Assembly (NCBI GenBank): GCA_030704615.1 | Contig: CM060733.1 | Coordinates: 248,001 to 312,000, forward strand | Direction: 5' to 3' | Length of the DNA stretch: 64,000 bases | DNA from: Takakia lepidozioides | Lineage: Eukaryota > Streptophyta > Takakiopsida > Takakiales > Takakiaceae | Program-made: the position numbers and the translations under genes | Notes under the pieces: model-generated | The model's database searches: none | Told to the model about the DNA's origin: nothing | The model's input: the letters and a program-made list of their open reading frames with translations, nothing else | Shown here: piece after piece, positions 1-12,769 of the stretch | How positions within the stretch are numbered: the stretch's first letter is position 1 | How the letters are laid out: each line of letters begins with the position of its first letter

Positions 1-697
1 ATTGCCAACTTCACATACAGGAAAGCAGTATCGGGCAGCTGTTGATGCAGCTTTGTTACCTCGAGGAGCAACCTTGACTAGAGTTCTTATCGCTGCTTTG
101 GTTGGAGCACTTCCGGAGTCACGATTGGATGAGGTTTTAGTACTTTCTATCCTTGCCTTGTTTTAATTTATGGTTGATGTCCTTCTCATTATATGAAGGT
201 TGTTCTGTCAGGAAGAGACAGGTGTCAGTGGTGAAATATCACAACTACTCTCTTGTTACCAGCGCACAAGAATAATCATCAATTATGGGTGGTTAGTATG
301 TTTCTTTTTGTTGGTTGCTCTTGTGTTCCCCTAGGCAGGATTCCTGAGCTCAGTTGGTTAGCATTTTCAGTCGTAGATTACAAGCAACTAACTCTTTCGG
401 TTGATAATTTTTGGGCAGGTCATATGCGTGTTGTTGTCACTGGCAAGACTATATGGTCCACAGGTGGCGCGTTGGGCACAGGAAGCCGCAGGGCGGATAC
501 CCTCAAGTGTAGTAACAGACGGAGAGCGGATGAGTTTTTTGCAGGCCATCTCATCAGCTGCTTCAGGGGCAGACTCACCGGCACTCACCAGCTCCATGGA
601 GGAGATTTCAGACGTTTGTCGCCGAAACAAAAAGGTTCTGGAAGCTGTCCAGAGTGCTTTGCAGCCCTTGTACCTCACTTTATCACCTGCTGGCTAG
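1..697 (+). CDS. Importin-13/transportin-3-like protein, C-terminal end (partial, two exons seen)
   Basis: Nuclear transport receptor of the importin-beta superfamily; these HEAT-repeat proteins carry cargo across the nuclear pore with Ran. Two exons are visible in one phase: one open from base 2 to 133, ending ...RLDE before a GT donor, and one at 419-697 after a GCAG acceptor, ending ...LTLSPAG and a TAG. A possible acceptor at 19-20 means the first exon could begin at 21. The joined tail (about 137 residues) reads as HEAT-like helices and contains EEISDVCRRNKKV, which resembles the conserved C-terminal EELSDVCRRN segment I recall from plant importin-13/transportin-3-like proteins. The 5' part lies outside the window. 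Identification rests on memory of the plant family, so the exact subfamily is uncertain; the exon structure itself is clear. Confidence 0.6.
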
Positions 698-1716
698 TCT
701 GGGTACACTGGTGCAATGAAAGGCTGTCTTTTCAATTTCCCTAGAAGTTATTACAGGGTTGTGTAGAAGATGGAGGAAGAAGTGATTGTATCATAGTCTG
801 TGCTTGCTATGCATATGCATGCCTCCAAAGTTGTTGAGAGTTTAGTTACGTTGCAATATGTGCTGTGGATTTCATAAGGGACCCGAGATTCCTGCATGGT
901 TTCGTGGTGTGACCATTCAAGTGAGATTCAGATGCTACTGTGTTGGGCTTCCTCATGTGAGGCACTGGTTGATAAAATTCTATATGCTGGAAACACAAAC
1001 AGGAAGTATCCCTGTTGCATTGCAATCTTATAACTTGGCCATGAGCACAAACGTATTCCTTACTATTTGACATTAGAACATAGCAATATTGTTTATGCAA
1101 ATTGGAGGGGTGATCCTCCCTAGATCTCTATCTCCAGTTTAGTTTGCTTGATGCAGCAAAACTGGACTGACACTAGGCCAATTTAGGATTGACATGAAGG
1201 CCTCTCTGTTTTTCGCTTTCATCATGACTTTCTCTCCAGGGTCACGAGCCCCCAACAGGTAGTAGCTGCAGCTTGACCTCAGATAAGCAGTCTTGTGGGA
1301 ATTGCAAGGGTGATCTTTCAGATTTCTTGCCTCTTCAGTACTACCTGGTCTTTTTGGCTCAGAATGAGCATGCTACACACTTGTGTATCCGGATAAAGTC
1401 CATGTAGTATTTGTGTCTAGGTGACAAACATCATGGATCATTACGCATGGGTCATCCAAACAGATGTGTCAATTCAGAGATTTCCCTTTTCCATTCCCTT
1501 TATCTAACTCAAGTAATGTATAGTAATGTGTTGTCCGCATGGATCGTGCACACCCAACACCACAGGAATTTGCCTCAGCATCCACATCCAGAACTCACAT
1601 AGCCTCGCAAGCAAAGCGCTATCACTCCACCTTCGGAGAATGTCAAGCTCCACATCGTGTGCAACGTCAATCTACTGCACACGTTCGTAGGACGAAGAGT
1701 TGTGAGCCTCGACCCT
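698..1716. other. 3' UTR and intergenic DNA without a recognisable gene
   Basis: The first part is probably the 3' UTR of the importin-like gene. I see no coding exon, RNA gene or repeat that I can name. Short open frames on both strands lack family motifs and consistent splice signals. Confidence 0.4.
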
Positions 1717-1726
1717 AAACCCTAAA
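1717..1726 (+). promoter_or_regulatory. Telo-box (AAACCCTAAA) in the QCR10-like promoter
   Basis: The decamer AAACCCTAAA lies about 325 bp before the QCR10-like start codon. Telo-boxes are established plant promoter elements, frequent upstream of translation and organelle-biogenesis genes. The distance fits a promoter or 5' UTR position; activity is inferred. Confidence 0.5.
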
Positions 1727-2050
1727 CTGGACCTCTCCTTCCCTTTTGAGAGATGAGCACTCCAGGGATGGGGATGGAAGAAGAAGAAGATCAGCCGGTT
1801 GCAGGTCAACGACCCAGTGACGACTGGCTGCAAAGGGTTTAGTACGGGGTTTCCTAATTTGGCGGCGTTCTAATTTAGAGGCAATTTTGGTGGGACTGCG
1901 GTCTGGTCTCGCAGGAAGGAAGAAGTCGCTCGTTCGCAAGAACTTGCGGAGGAAGACGACGATACACCGTGGGCGAGGGTTTGATCACGCCACGACATTA
2001 AGGCGAGGGCCTATCGTCTGGAGCGTCTTCAAGTGACTATTCGATCAGCC

Positions 2051-2239
2051 ATGGCAGGAAAGCGGGCCAGCTCTGTGTTGATGAACTACATACCCAAGAG
2101 CATGCGACCACAGTCTACGGACATCAGCAGTGGAGTGATGTGGGGAACAACGGCTGTGGTTGGAGCCCTCTGGCTTGTCCAACCCTTTGGATGGATAAAG
2201 GATCAGCTCTCTCCTCCCAAAGAGGAAGACAAGAAATAA
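2051..2239 (+). CDS. QCR10: Ubiquinol-cytochrome c reductase small subunit, QCR10/6.7-kDa type (complex III)
   Basis: A 62-residue protein starting MAGKRASS, encoded by one exon. It has a hydrophilic N terminus, one membrane helix (about residues 30-50, SSGVMWGTTAVVGALWLVQP) and a short charged tail with PPKEEDKK. The helix-end segment WLVQPFGWIKDQLSPP matches the signature I recall from the plant 6.7-kDa complex III subunit (WVVQPFGWIKKTF...PP), and the length is normal for the family. The protein is a small single-pass subunit of the cytochrome bc1 complex in the inner mitochondrial membrane. I chose the ATG at 2051 because it gives the family MAG start; the open frame extends upstream only through a GTG. 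A telo-box sits upstream. Confidence 0.85.
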   Translation: MAGKRASSVLMNYIPKSMRPQSTDISSGVMWGTTAVVGALWLVQPFGWIKDQLSPPKEEDKK

Positions 2240-5200
2240 GTTTTGTGTACTCGGGCTTATGGTAGTGTGGATGGCGATGCAGGGAGTCGTCTGGAGAGTA
2301 GGCAACCTTGAAGATGGTGATCAGGTTGTTTCAGTTTTGGAGCCTTAGTGTGGGTAATTGCGCTCATTTCTGAGGAAGGTTTGGAGCCCTATTGATGGGA
2401 ACCAGAGCAGGGAAAGAAGATTCTGATAGGTCCTGTGCATGCCAGGGCTGTGAGTGGTTGTCATCGCTTTGACTCGGTTCTCTCTATTACCTCTCAACTT
2501 AGTTGCTTGTATCTCTGTCCCAAGCAATGTGACAGCACCTATTCTTGTTATCAATCCGAACATCCTTGGATGATCCATTGTCCTCTTAGGTAGATCTCTC
2601 TGAGCTCCTCCTCAACCGATCCATTACTTGCTTGTTTGTTGAGCTTTGGAGTATTTACTATCCTGTGCTTGCTTATGCTATGATCCTATGCAATCTACTG
2701 AATGATTATTTGAACCCCAGAGCAGTATTGAGAAAGGAAATCAAAGGATGTCCCCAAGTTGCGTGGTAAGATTTCCCCAGTTAGATCTGTTAGTGTGTTG
2801 TTTAGAATTTATCACGGAATTCTGGAATCTGGCCTATTTTTTCTACCAATTCCAATAGGCCCGCACTTTTCATAATCTAATCAGTACCGGCCCAGAAAGT
2901 AAATGCTGATAACCAAATTTCTGCTAAGTATGGCCGTCAATTTCTATGTGGAAGTCTAAGGTCCCATATGAGCAATGGCTTATGTGCAGCTGCTCTGGTT
3001 GCAGATCTTTTGTTTGAAAATAGCTCAACTGTTGAGCAGCTTGTTGTGAATAGTACATTCAACTAGAAAGTTTCTCTTAGATGTGGGCTAGCTCCAGTGT
3101 CTATAAGGTGCAACCACAGACAGAAAAGTAGGATTTCCCCTTCCGGTTCTTGTCCAATACAGCTTGCACTTGCAGACATGATTTCTAGGGCTGACAACTG
3201 GCTATGAGTTTGAGCAACTGCAATTGTCTACTTCAAGGGGTAGAGGCAAATTTGACATTAGACATGGTAACTCTTTGAGATTCAGCTTTTGGTACATTGA
3301 TGATGTGTATGTTGGATGAGGTCAACAGTCAAGTTGGAAACCTTAGCAATGGCCTTCACAATTTTACCACCACTGCCCAGCAGAGCAGCCATATGTTGAA
3401 CTACAGACATGTACACACCAACCACTAAATGTTCTCAAGCATCTTTCAAACCTCAGGTCTCAACTTCAAACATGCAACTTCAATAGTATCGTTGATTAGA
3501 ACCTGGAGATCTGACAATACTTAGACATATTATCTCTTCTTGAGCTTCATCCAGTGATCTGGCGAACAGTGCCCTCTCCGCCTGGTGTTGCATCGACTCA
3601 GACAATGTCAAATCCTGCGCTGGCTTCCCTTCCGAAGCCCATTTCCGGCGAAGGTCTGGCCTGAACAAAGGATTTTTGGAGACAGACAACGCGGTTGTGA
3701 ATGTAGCCCCCCTTTCACCTGGATTGGGAGGCTCTCTGAGTGTCTTCAGAAACATCTAATGATGCATCGCAGCGCAGTATTAAACATTGGTTTTGTAGGA
3801 AGGGATAATGAACTTCCTGTGAAACTCCGGAGGAAGGGGATTTGAGGGACAGAGCCTGATACTGGTAACAACCGCGGACAGGGCAGAGAACTTCATGTGA
3901 GACCTATGCGAGATAGGTGTCCATAGCCCCTAAGGAAAGCTATGGCCATGGGTCTGCAGTTGGAAGATTTCTGCGTTCTGTGTGTGCCTTTATGGATGTG
4001 CTATTCTCCCACGGAAAATGGTGAGGCTCCAATTTCCAATGTATGTCATTGCTTGGGAAGGGGGAGATGAGAGTGTCAAGACGGTTTCATACAGAAGCTG
4101 GCATCCAACTGGGAGTAATTGTATCGCGACGGCTGGCAAGTATAATTATGGAAATGCTTGAGACTTCTGAATACACCAACGCCTCTGTATCTCGCAGACA
4201 AATTTTCTCCCTCCAGGCACCCAATTTTTCTTCTCTGAGATGCAGGAGTGCAAGTAAAGCCTCAAATTTGTCAGCAAGACAGTCATTGCTCAGAATGTCA
4301 CAATTTGCAAGTTCCTGTTTGTTTGAATGGTCACCATATCATGCAGTATCCAGGAAAAGAGGCTCATGTGACTCCCTGAGGAAAGTAACAAGTGCTGCAA
4401 AGGGCTTTTTGTGTGCTCTACCACATGAATCTCTGTGATTCAGGCACCTACCAGGGATTAGGTATCTAGAAGTAGTTGCAGGTATCACTTCTCACCCTTC
4501 TATTCATGGGTGAGGGCTTGGTTATCCAGGACCTCCTTCTGCTCTGAAATCATGAGCGGGAATGAATGGCAGAGAGGGTAGCAAACAGTGGTACCTTACA
4601 TACATCTCACAGCTCTTGCATCTCCAAATGGACCAATTCCTCCTATCCAGTAAGGTTGCTCACATTGCGTTGCGGGTACTGCAGTTTCTTACCAGAATCT
4701 TGTGTTTCAACTGTGCAGAGCTTTGGCCTGCAGGGTGTTTGCTGAAGTGTGAGGTCTACTTGCACAGTGTTAGGTGTTACCAGGTTCTATAATCTGCATA
4801 GTCTTAATGTTGGGTGCAGGTGTGTCAATACTGCCAATGACCTTTTCCTTTATGAGAGAGTATTGGATGCTCTGTACCGGCACATTATTTTAGCACTTGA
4901 AAACCACTGTCGGTTCTTGTTTGTTGACAGTTTTAAGCCTCTGCAGCAGTTGGTAATGGCGCCCCTTACAGTAAACAGGATGCGAAGATTGGACTGATTT
5001 AAATTGGACACTGTTTTTGGACGATGAGTTGTTGGAAAACATAGTGGAAAGGGCGTGTGCTGGAAAGGGAGCCCACAATTGCTACTCCACTGGACTTAGA
5101 AGCAGTGATTACACTGCAATATAGTCTGGTAGAAGTGAGAGATCCATGGGTTGAAGGAGAATATGCATGGGGACCTGTGATAGAACCGGTATATCATCCA

Positions 5201-6617
5201 TGTAGATCATCCATACATATGTAGATCATCCATGTATGATCCACTGTAAGTGTTTATCTATCTACCATAGACTCTCCTGGGTTTTACAGGTAATCTGGAT
5301 TGTAATGGACGGACTAGCTCAAGAAGCATCAAGTATAAAAACTTTTCAAATTCTGCTGCTTGCTATCAACAGTTGGACTTTTTGCACATTTGTGGAGAGC
5401 CACTAGGACACTATTTGTACTCAGAAGTCATAACTGTGACTGCTCATGAGCATTAGACAGATGGGTACATAGTACCGTGAGTGATGGCCATTCTGCCCAC
5501 ACACATTGAGCATCCACACTCTAGCCTCCCTCCCTCTGTCCCTCATCATTTCCCCTCTTTTGCTGTAGGGTGCGAGGTCTATGGCCAAAAGGCTACTGCA
5601 ATAATTGCTCATAAGTACATTTTTCCCTCTTCAACTGGCTCCTCCCTCGCTGACTCTTATTGCTGTGGTGTGATTTCTGGAACTCCAAAGACTTTTGAAT
5701 GGATCAAACAAGATCTTTCAAGAAGAATAAAATAGGCCAACCCAGCAAACACTTATGCAGGACAGTCATGCATTCAAATATGATTATATAGAGTTGAAAA
5801 CTAGTGCACGAGTTCCAAGCAGATGATGGGACAGAGATTGAACCTTTACATTGTCAAGCACTAACACATATGTGAGAGAGGCTGACTACACTTTGCCTTT
5901 AACCGTAACTAGGACAATCAGTAGAAGCAGAAAGAGGAAGATTTCATAGACTGCAGCTAGAAGAAAGTTTTAAAGAACAGTTTCAGAACAGTTTCATGCC
6001 CTGCAGAGACCACAGCCACTTCAAGAGCTCTTGTACAAGAATCCAGCAAATTAAATACGATGCATGTGTGACAACCAGCATGCAAGAGTCTACGAGTAGT
6101 GCACACAACATTCGTTTTCTTATTGCTGCTGAGCTCTCACACTGAGTTGTGCAGGACGTTTTCCAAACTATTTGGAGAACTGATCTCAACAGGAAGCTCT
6201 TAAATCGAAGCACTGTCAGTGATTGTAGACAGGAACCATGAAATTGCCACATAACGCAAACACCATCATTCTGATGTCTCCTTCCATGATCTTGTGTAGA
6301 CATATATACATCCAAAGTGCTCTAATAAGGATGGCGGCAGGATCCGTGAAGGCCCAAATGTTTTTACCACGAGTGTTTTCCGATCCTTAAATAGTTAATG
6401 AGGCTCAAGTGAGTGCCTTCATTTATGTGATGCACAGATCCTGCATGACAAGATGGAAGTTACATCCCTCCCAAGGAAAGATTACCTTCACATTGGGAGT
6501 GTTGAGAACCTCCGTTGCCTTGTGTTATACATGTCTGATAATAAGGCTCCTTGAAGCCTAGAGCGCTGTTGTAGCCCAAACTGGTCACCCCTTGCACTCT
6601 GCCCCTATTCTGCACCC
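2240..6617. other. 4.4-kb stretch with no confident gene
   Basis: The first part is probably the 3' UTR of the QCR10-like gene. A GC-richer patch at about 3536-3760 stays open in more than one frame on both strands and could be an exon or an old gene fragment, but matches no family I know. A short tandem repeat based on TAGATCATCCATGTAT lies at about 5190-5245. Nothing else could be named. Confidence 0.35.
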
Positions 6618-7322
6618 TTACTTTTTAGATCTACGAGGTTTTTTGGAACCCCAAGCTTCAAATCGAGCTGCAGGGCATCCACAGGGTGCCCGAAAAATGA
6701 GGACAGCTCGTCCATTAACGGGCGCCATCCTTCGGAGCTCTGCCTCCAGCTCCTTCTGATCATGCCCAATTTCCATACCCCCATTCCAGGGCAGCTCTTC
6801 TGCCACTGGTAGCGCTGCCCTCAAACATTGCTCTGTCTCAACCTGGATATCCAACTCTGTGGACTTCCGGAGGCCACGACAATGTGGATTATCACACCGT
6901 CGTGACTTATATTGATAAACCTCCCAAGCGCCTATGACAGCTATGAACATAAATAATGCTCCTGATGCATATGCCACAGGAGCTTGATACACCACCTCTC
7001 CAATCATCAGAAAGGTTGCTGGGAGAAGTTCCCCCACTTCGCGAGATACATACTTAAAGTAGGGGGTGAAGAGGAAGCCACATGCACCTAGAACAAGGAT
7101 TAGGATGATAATGTCGATAGCCGCTGCAGAAGATTGGTCACATAGAGGAGGAGAAGAGGCCTGTAAAGGTGGGATTTGCTTCCTTGGGCGTTGGTGATGC
7201 TGATGCTGGTGTCGTTGGGGGTGTATCATCGCCAGCTGATCAGTGAGTGTAAGTGAGTTGGCCATGTTGCGGTGGTCCTCCAGCGCCCTGCACACTGATG
7301 CCAAGCTCCGACACTCCACCAT
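6618..7322 (-). CDS. Plant 'ribosomal protein L34e superfamily' membrane protein (two-pass, Cys-containing tail)
   Basis: A 234-residue single-exon protein. It has a basic His/Gln-rich N-terminal region, then CDQSSAAAIDIIILILVL opening a first hydrophobic segment, a second hydrophobic segment (SGALFMFIAVIGAWEV), and a conserved soluble tail with CDNPHCRGLRKSTELDIQ, ELPWNGG, ELRRMAPVNGRAVLIFRA and CGCPAARFEAWG, ending in a basic KKPRRSKK. This layout matches the Arabidopsis At5g16250-type family, annotated as 'ribosomal protein L34e superfamily' although it is a membrane protein of unknown role. I chose the ATG at 7322 (MVECRSL) as the first in-frame ATG; the next, at 7265 (MANSLTL), is also possible. 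TAA stop at 6618-6620. The Cys pairs in the tail might bind metal, which is inference. Confidence 0.75.
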   Translation of the reverse strand: MVECRSLASVCRALEDHRNMANSLTLTDQLAMIHPQRHQHQHHQRPRKQIPPLQASSPPLCDQSSAAAIDIIILILVLGACGFLFTPYFKYVSREVGELLPATFLMIGEVVYQAPVAYASGALFMFIAVIGAWEVYQYKSRRCDNPHCRGLRKSTELDIQVETEQCLRAALPVAEELPWNGGMEIGHDQKELEAELRRMAPVNGRAVLIFRAPCGCPAARFEAWGSKKPRRSKK

Positions 7323-10300
7323 CCCAAACAAAAATTCTGTGTGTATAGCACCCAGAGTGACCACTTCGTAAAGGGATCGCAGTCAACGAAGGTGGATGAT
7401 GATGAATTCACATAACAAGGAATCAGATTTGCCAGTTACACCTGCGGCGAATTTCAACAAATCAAAGGATCGGCTTAGGGTTAAATCCAACAAAGATGGA
7501 AGTGCACAGTGAAATGTGTAGATTGCGATCTTAATTGCGATCTGATTCATGCGAATCCAACTATCCGTCCCGCTTCCTCGTGACTCTATTTCTGCGTGCT
7601 ACGAGTCTGTCTCTATCGATATACCGCTGCGTCCCTGTTTGAATGTTTTCTGGACAGTTTTGCCTTCCGATGCATAGGTGAAGAAGGGTCGCATCCCTGT
7701 ACTGCATCCTGTATTTACCCTAGCCGCTGGATTTGAGAACAACACAACTTTCTCTGCACAAAAGCTGGCTCCGTGTGTATCCCTGGGGAATCAACCTCAC
7801 TCCAAGATGCCCAATCACGAATCGCGTGTGTCTCTCCCATGCTCAAAGCATCGGGGATGTAAATTCTCGCAAAGAAGGACTGAAAGATGTACACAATGAA
7901 ACAATTTCTTAAGGATCGCAGTTCAATTGGTCACCGATAATCCATGACCCTTATAAACACATATACTTGCATGAATTGAGAGAGATCCAACGGCAAGACC
8001 ATCTCAAAACCAAACATCTGGGAAAGCCCACTACAGATCTGACCGAAACATATTCAGACAACATCATGCTAAACTATTACCTTGCAAAAGCGGGAGGCCA
8101 GACCCACGCGCATACCAAAACACCCACAAATTGCACGGCGAGATGCCCAATTTCGCCTGCAGATGACGCAGACACACTTATCCAGGATAAAGGCAGCGAT
8201 CCAGCGCAAGGAGCAAAGGAAATGCAAGGTTGCCAGATCCACAAGACAGAGCTTCGCCCAAGAAGTGAGAAGACAATCTCCGCACCCAAAAGTGCAAATT
8301 AGGCAAGCAGATGTAAGGGGAGAGGAGAGGGTTAGGGGCATCGGCAGAAAGAGAGAGTAGGAAACAAGGCTGGGCAGGGTAATAAAGAAGGGATTTTGTT
8401 TTTGCAGTCAAGGAACCTTGAAGAAGAGAAGAGAAGAGAAGCAGCAGTTTCCACCTAGCCCGGTCTTACACGCATGCGCATGATCGCCCAGACTCTCACA
8501 ACACTGTGAGAGTCCTTTGTCTGCACTGCACTGCAGACATGCTTTGCTTTATTGCTACTTTTTGTTGGCTTCTTTCATCCTGCCTCATTTTTTTTCATCA
8601 CTTGCCCATTCCTCTTGTGGATACTGGATACCCATTCTCATCCCATTATGTTCACTCAACTTTTTTTGGGCCTTGGGTTAAAAAGAGGTTCCATCACTGG
8701 TGATATCGCTTTGTCGGAGATCACCGCCACTAATTTATGGGTTCAGATGGCAGTTGCATTTAGGAGGAGGAAAACCTACTTCTACGAAATTGCGATCAAC
8801 AATTCATGAATGACCAAGTTAAGCAAACAATCAAGCCGGCTTCAACTTCGGGACTTTGATTCGGAATCTGACCTTCCGCAGTTTCCTAACATGATCAGAC
8901 GTAAGGTACAATCAGCAGGCAGGTGTGAACATGCAATTGGTCGATGTTGCGCACATCGAACTCTCAGTAGGTGGGCCTGCCTCTGGCATGCCGATCATTC
9001 TGTGTAGCGGACAACCGAGAGGGCCCACCCACATTTTGAGTCAAGAGGGATGCTGCCACGATCACCCATTCCAAACTACATGAGGCCCACCCACATTAAA
9101 AAAACATTTGGACTTCTCACACTTTGTTCTCACATATGCCATGGCATCTCTTTGACCGTTTGTCCATTCCTCGAGGATCAAAGGGGGGAAAAAAGGTGGG
9201 TGCAAGACCGTCTGAAATGGGTGCAAGACAGAAGAAACTCATAAACACAAGACGTTGAAAGGAATGCGGGCAGGCTAGTGCAAGGAAGGCGATGAAGGTT
9301 TGTATGGGTGCGTAATGATGTACTTTGGTGGGTGACCATTATGATGTAAACCAGATCATAGCTGCATTATTCATCACATGCTCCTCTTGTGAGCTTCCCT
9401 GGTGTTTCATGTTTTAGACAAGATGGTATCACTCAATGATATCGAATGCGTGTCACTCACCTACTACCAGAGGAGTCCTTCAGAAAAACTGGCAACAAAA
9501 ACTGATTACTTACTAAGTTGTAAATCATGCGAAGCGGGCGGCTCAACGTCAATAAAAATTGAGAATGGATAACTCAGACTGTAGCATTGATGCAAACTAG
9601 GGAGGTAGTACTGCGTGCAGCAGGTTGCATGCTGAGGTTGTCATGATCCGGCCAAGTATGTACGGGGATCGTACGGGTTGAATGTTCACAAACCTGCCTT
9701 CCTCTCTCACCTATCATTGTCCAACTGTTGATTCTAGCACTTTGATCACCAAAACGTCAACTCTTGATTAGTTGGGGCTTCCATCACCCAAACGTCTTTC
9801 TCTACCATCTTATTTCTGCTGTTGAGCACTGCGTTCATAACTTCATCATCGTCGTACACGTCGTCGTCGTCGTTGTAGTACATAGTGAGGTTGGGTTGAA
9901 TCTAGAGTTTGGAAGTGAGGTTGGCTTACGATTGTACGTTGTCAGCGATAATCGTCCACGACATTGGCTGCTTTTCTTGGTACAAACTACAAACATGGCT
10001 TTTCTTTGGGAAGGGAGAGTTTGCGGGAAGTGGGTAGGGTGACCTCAAGTGCACAGTGAGTGAGCGAGCGTTACAAACGGCAGTCGTTGTGTTCATCTTC
10101 GCTGCCTCAATGAAGCTGCTACCTACCTCCCTTTGGGGGTCTCTTGCTTAAATTATATGAGAACAATGATGGGCAAAATAAAAGAAGGAAAACCTGAGGA
10201 ATAATGTAAGAACTGAATGCAGGCGTGCGATCTGACGGTACTTTCGTGGGATTCAGGCAGCCTCCGCTTCTCTGGGATCCCCCTGTCAAAAATCCTTCCC

Positions 10301-11880
10301 ACTCCCTTTATGTTGGACTCACTGTTACTTACCAGAATGCGGATGTTCGCTGTGCAGCGACTACACAGTTGTCTGTTGGTAAGGCGATGACGACAGTTCG
10401 ATTGTTGAGGGATGTCCATGTCACCCCGGATGATGTCCACCCATTGCGTGTCACCCCCATCTGTGTCGAAATGGGGGCGATTCGAAATGCAGGCATTAAA
10501 CTGAGATTGCAAGTGTGGATATATTTCTCATATAATTCCTAACTACTTCATGTATTGTTTAAATACTTGGAGCATATATTGGAATTTGGTTTTAGGGTGG
10601 ACGCACCGGTGGAGCAACAAGTTGGTAAATCTCAGTAACTTTTTGTACTTTTAACCTTTGAGGTCATGTAACACCTTAATAGAAAGGGCTTTATATAGGA
10701 TGGCAGATTTCTTTAGTTGAAAGTTTAATAACATGCAATTTTCCACAGTTAAAAGTCATTTTCCACAAAAGAAGAGAAAATCCCTACCAAATGGGAAAAG
10801 CAGCAGCCAGTTACATGCTAGCCGAGTGGTTTCCAGGAATCTCCGAATGATAAATGAAACCTCAGGAAATGGAACAGAGGGAAAAAATGGCGGAAGAGGA
10901 AATCAACCGGGTGCGCTGCTTTTAGGAAGGATATTTGCCTTTCCATTTCATTACAGACAGGAAATATGGCTTAGTTGGCAAGGCATCCGAAATCGAAGGC
11001 CTTGCCAACTAAGCCAGTTGGGACTTCCAGAGCTTAGTTGGCAAGGCCTCCGATTCCGGCCCTTCTCCGACTGTTGAAGTCCGCCACATGGCGGAAATCA
11101 GAACAATTTTCAATCGAGTTGATTTACCTGTAGAGTAACTTTATGCAATCGTAGATGCTAACTTAGTCTGCATCTGCCATGTCATGGCTACACTTGTAAT
11201 CTCTCTAATCCCTGCCATCACACCCACGCACCGGCTGATATCAATGCCAGATGGCAGAAAGAGACTCCCGTAATTTGCTGGCTGTATTTACTTGGGAGGC
11301 GGCCACGGTACCGATTCCTTGGGTCAGAGGAGAGCTCAGCCACGCTTAGTTACTAAAGAGCAGGGCCCAAGCAGCTACCTACACGAAGACGAGGGACAGC
11401 CGGCGCCCATAAATTCACAGAGCCACTTCTAAAACAAGTGACCCAGTCACCCTAGTTTAATGCCTCGCCCCAAGGGTCCCGCCACAAATCCAGGCATTGA
11501 CTTGCGATTTTTCAACTGCGTGGGAAGTAGGTGAAGCTGGGCTGCTGTGCAGTTCATCTTGACTCTTGAACCAAAACAGGAAAGCTAATTTTGCTGGGTC
11601 CAAAGGAAAAGGCCACGATCATCGATCTGTTGGACGAAACATCTTGATGCTCATCTTCCACTTCATTCTGTTCTACGAGACGGAATCACGTTGGTGGGCT
11701 GAGCTGATGACATCAGGGAGAATGCTCCGTGTAGGATTTGGAACTGATGCCAGGAACACAAAAAGATAGAAGGCTATCTCACATGACTCAGTCAATCCAC
11801 AGAATTTTCTACAGACGGGCCGATCAAAACTAAACGTTCGATCAACCTGACTTCTCTTCGAGTGGGGATGAAACAACATG
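7323..11880. other. Upstream region of the L34e-like gene and intergenic DNA
   Basis: The first 1.2 kb probably contains the promoter and 5' UTR of the minus-strand gene ending at 7322. Only small repeats are visible: a GA-rich tract near 8415-8445, an imperfect inverted repeat ACTCTCAC/GTGAGAGT near 8493-8513, a (GTC)n microsatellite near 9850-9880 and the palindromic cluster listed at 10968. I found no exon with family motifs. Confidence 0.35.
10968..11048. repeat. 17-bp inverted repeat (hairpin) plus a third direct copy
   Basis: GGCTTAGTTGGCAAGGC at 10968-10984 is followed after a 14-base loop by its exact reverse complement at 10999-11015. A further direct copy of the same core lies at 11032-11048. 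The direct copies are both followed by a TCCGA-containing tail, so the cluster looks like a duplicated short unit, one copy partly inverted. It may be the remains of a small TIR element. Confidence 0.6.
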
Positions 11881-12040
11881 GCTACGAGACTCGCAGGTCA
11901 CCCTGCACAACCACGCTTAGGGGTGCCTGGCATGCCAAGGGGAAACTAGTCTCCCTAGAAGGGGTGAGAAAGATGATCTGTTGCCCACGATTTGAACTCG
12001 TCATTTGATCGGTGCCTTAACAATTGACACTGCTGAGAAA
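11880..12040 (-). mobile_element. Possible tRNA-derived SINE fragment
   Basis: Read on the minus strand, about 12035-12012 resembles a tRNA A box (GTGTCAATTGTTAAGGC), and about 12000-11983 resembles a B box (CGAGTTCAAATCGTGGGC). This is the spacing of an internal RNA polymerase III promoter, but no acceptor stem or full cloverleaf folds around it. A tRNA-derived SINE or tRNA relic fits better than a functional tRNA. No poly(A) tail or target duplication was confirmed. Confidence 0.3.
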
Positions 12041-12769
12041 CATGTATGTAAAGCTCCATCATCCACGCTGTGAAAGGAAACCACACTTAACATACATCCA
12101 CACATGCCTAACTTCCAGCCTCTTCCCAAATCTTGCTTAATCTCTACAAATTTCTCTGGAACAGACAAGGGTTATTGCCTTAATCATTATTGCTCAGCAG
12201 ATGAACATGTCTAGAGCAACAAATGCAGCAAGGAATGACTGTGTGAGAGAACCTCCATGAAAGGGTCTCGATCATACAGTTGACAATGCTTCCCAAATTT
12301 TATGCCACTCAAAAACTGAGGAATGTAGACTCTTAACAGCTCTTAACTAACTAAAATTGAGACCCTTCCCTTTGGTCAGGAATTCATTGAAGTCTACCAC
12401 CCCACTGCAGCCTTCAGCTGAGGACCTAGAAATAACAACTCAAATTCTACTGTTCATGAAGCTCTTATTGTAGTATTCATCTTTGCAACCTACTCCCTCA
12501 GGGCCAGAGGATTGCCTCAACCCAAAATTGACCACTCCTATGTACTCTTTAACTGTGAGCACATACCAAGTTCAAGAGCAGAAACAATGTGTTCTATATG
12601 CCTTTAATACTTTTCTAAGCAAGCAAAAATTGACCACTCAGATCGACTGAGGATTGACTTACAAAATAGGTTTGATCTCATCAAAAGGTCATCATTCAAG
12701 TGTTGGATCTAATGCTTATAACCGCCAGTTCCGATGTCGTGACATCCAAGGGACATGGGACCACGCTGC

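Noticed and set aside
253-744. 163-codon open frame over the importin region
   Set aside because: It overlaps the better-supported importin exon at 419-697 in another frame and has no family resemblance.
11983-12035. Functional tRNA gene on the minus strand
   Set aside because: A- and B-box-like words are present, but no acceptor stem or full cloverleaf could be folded; kept only as a possible SINE.
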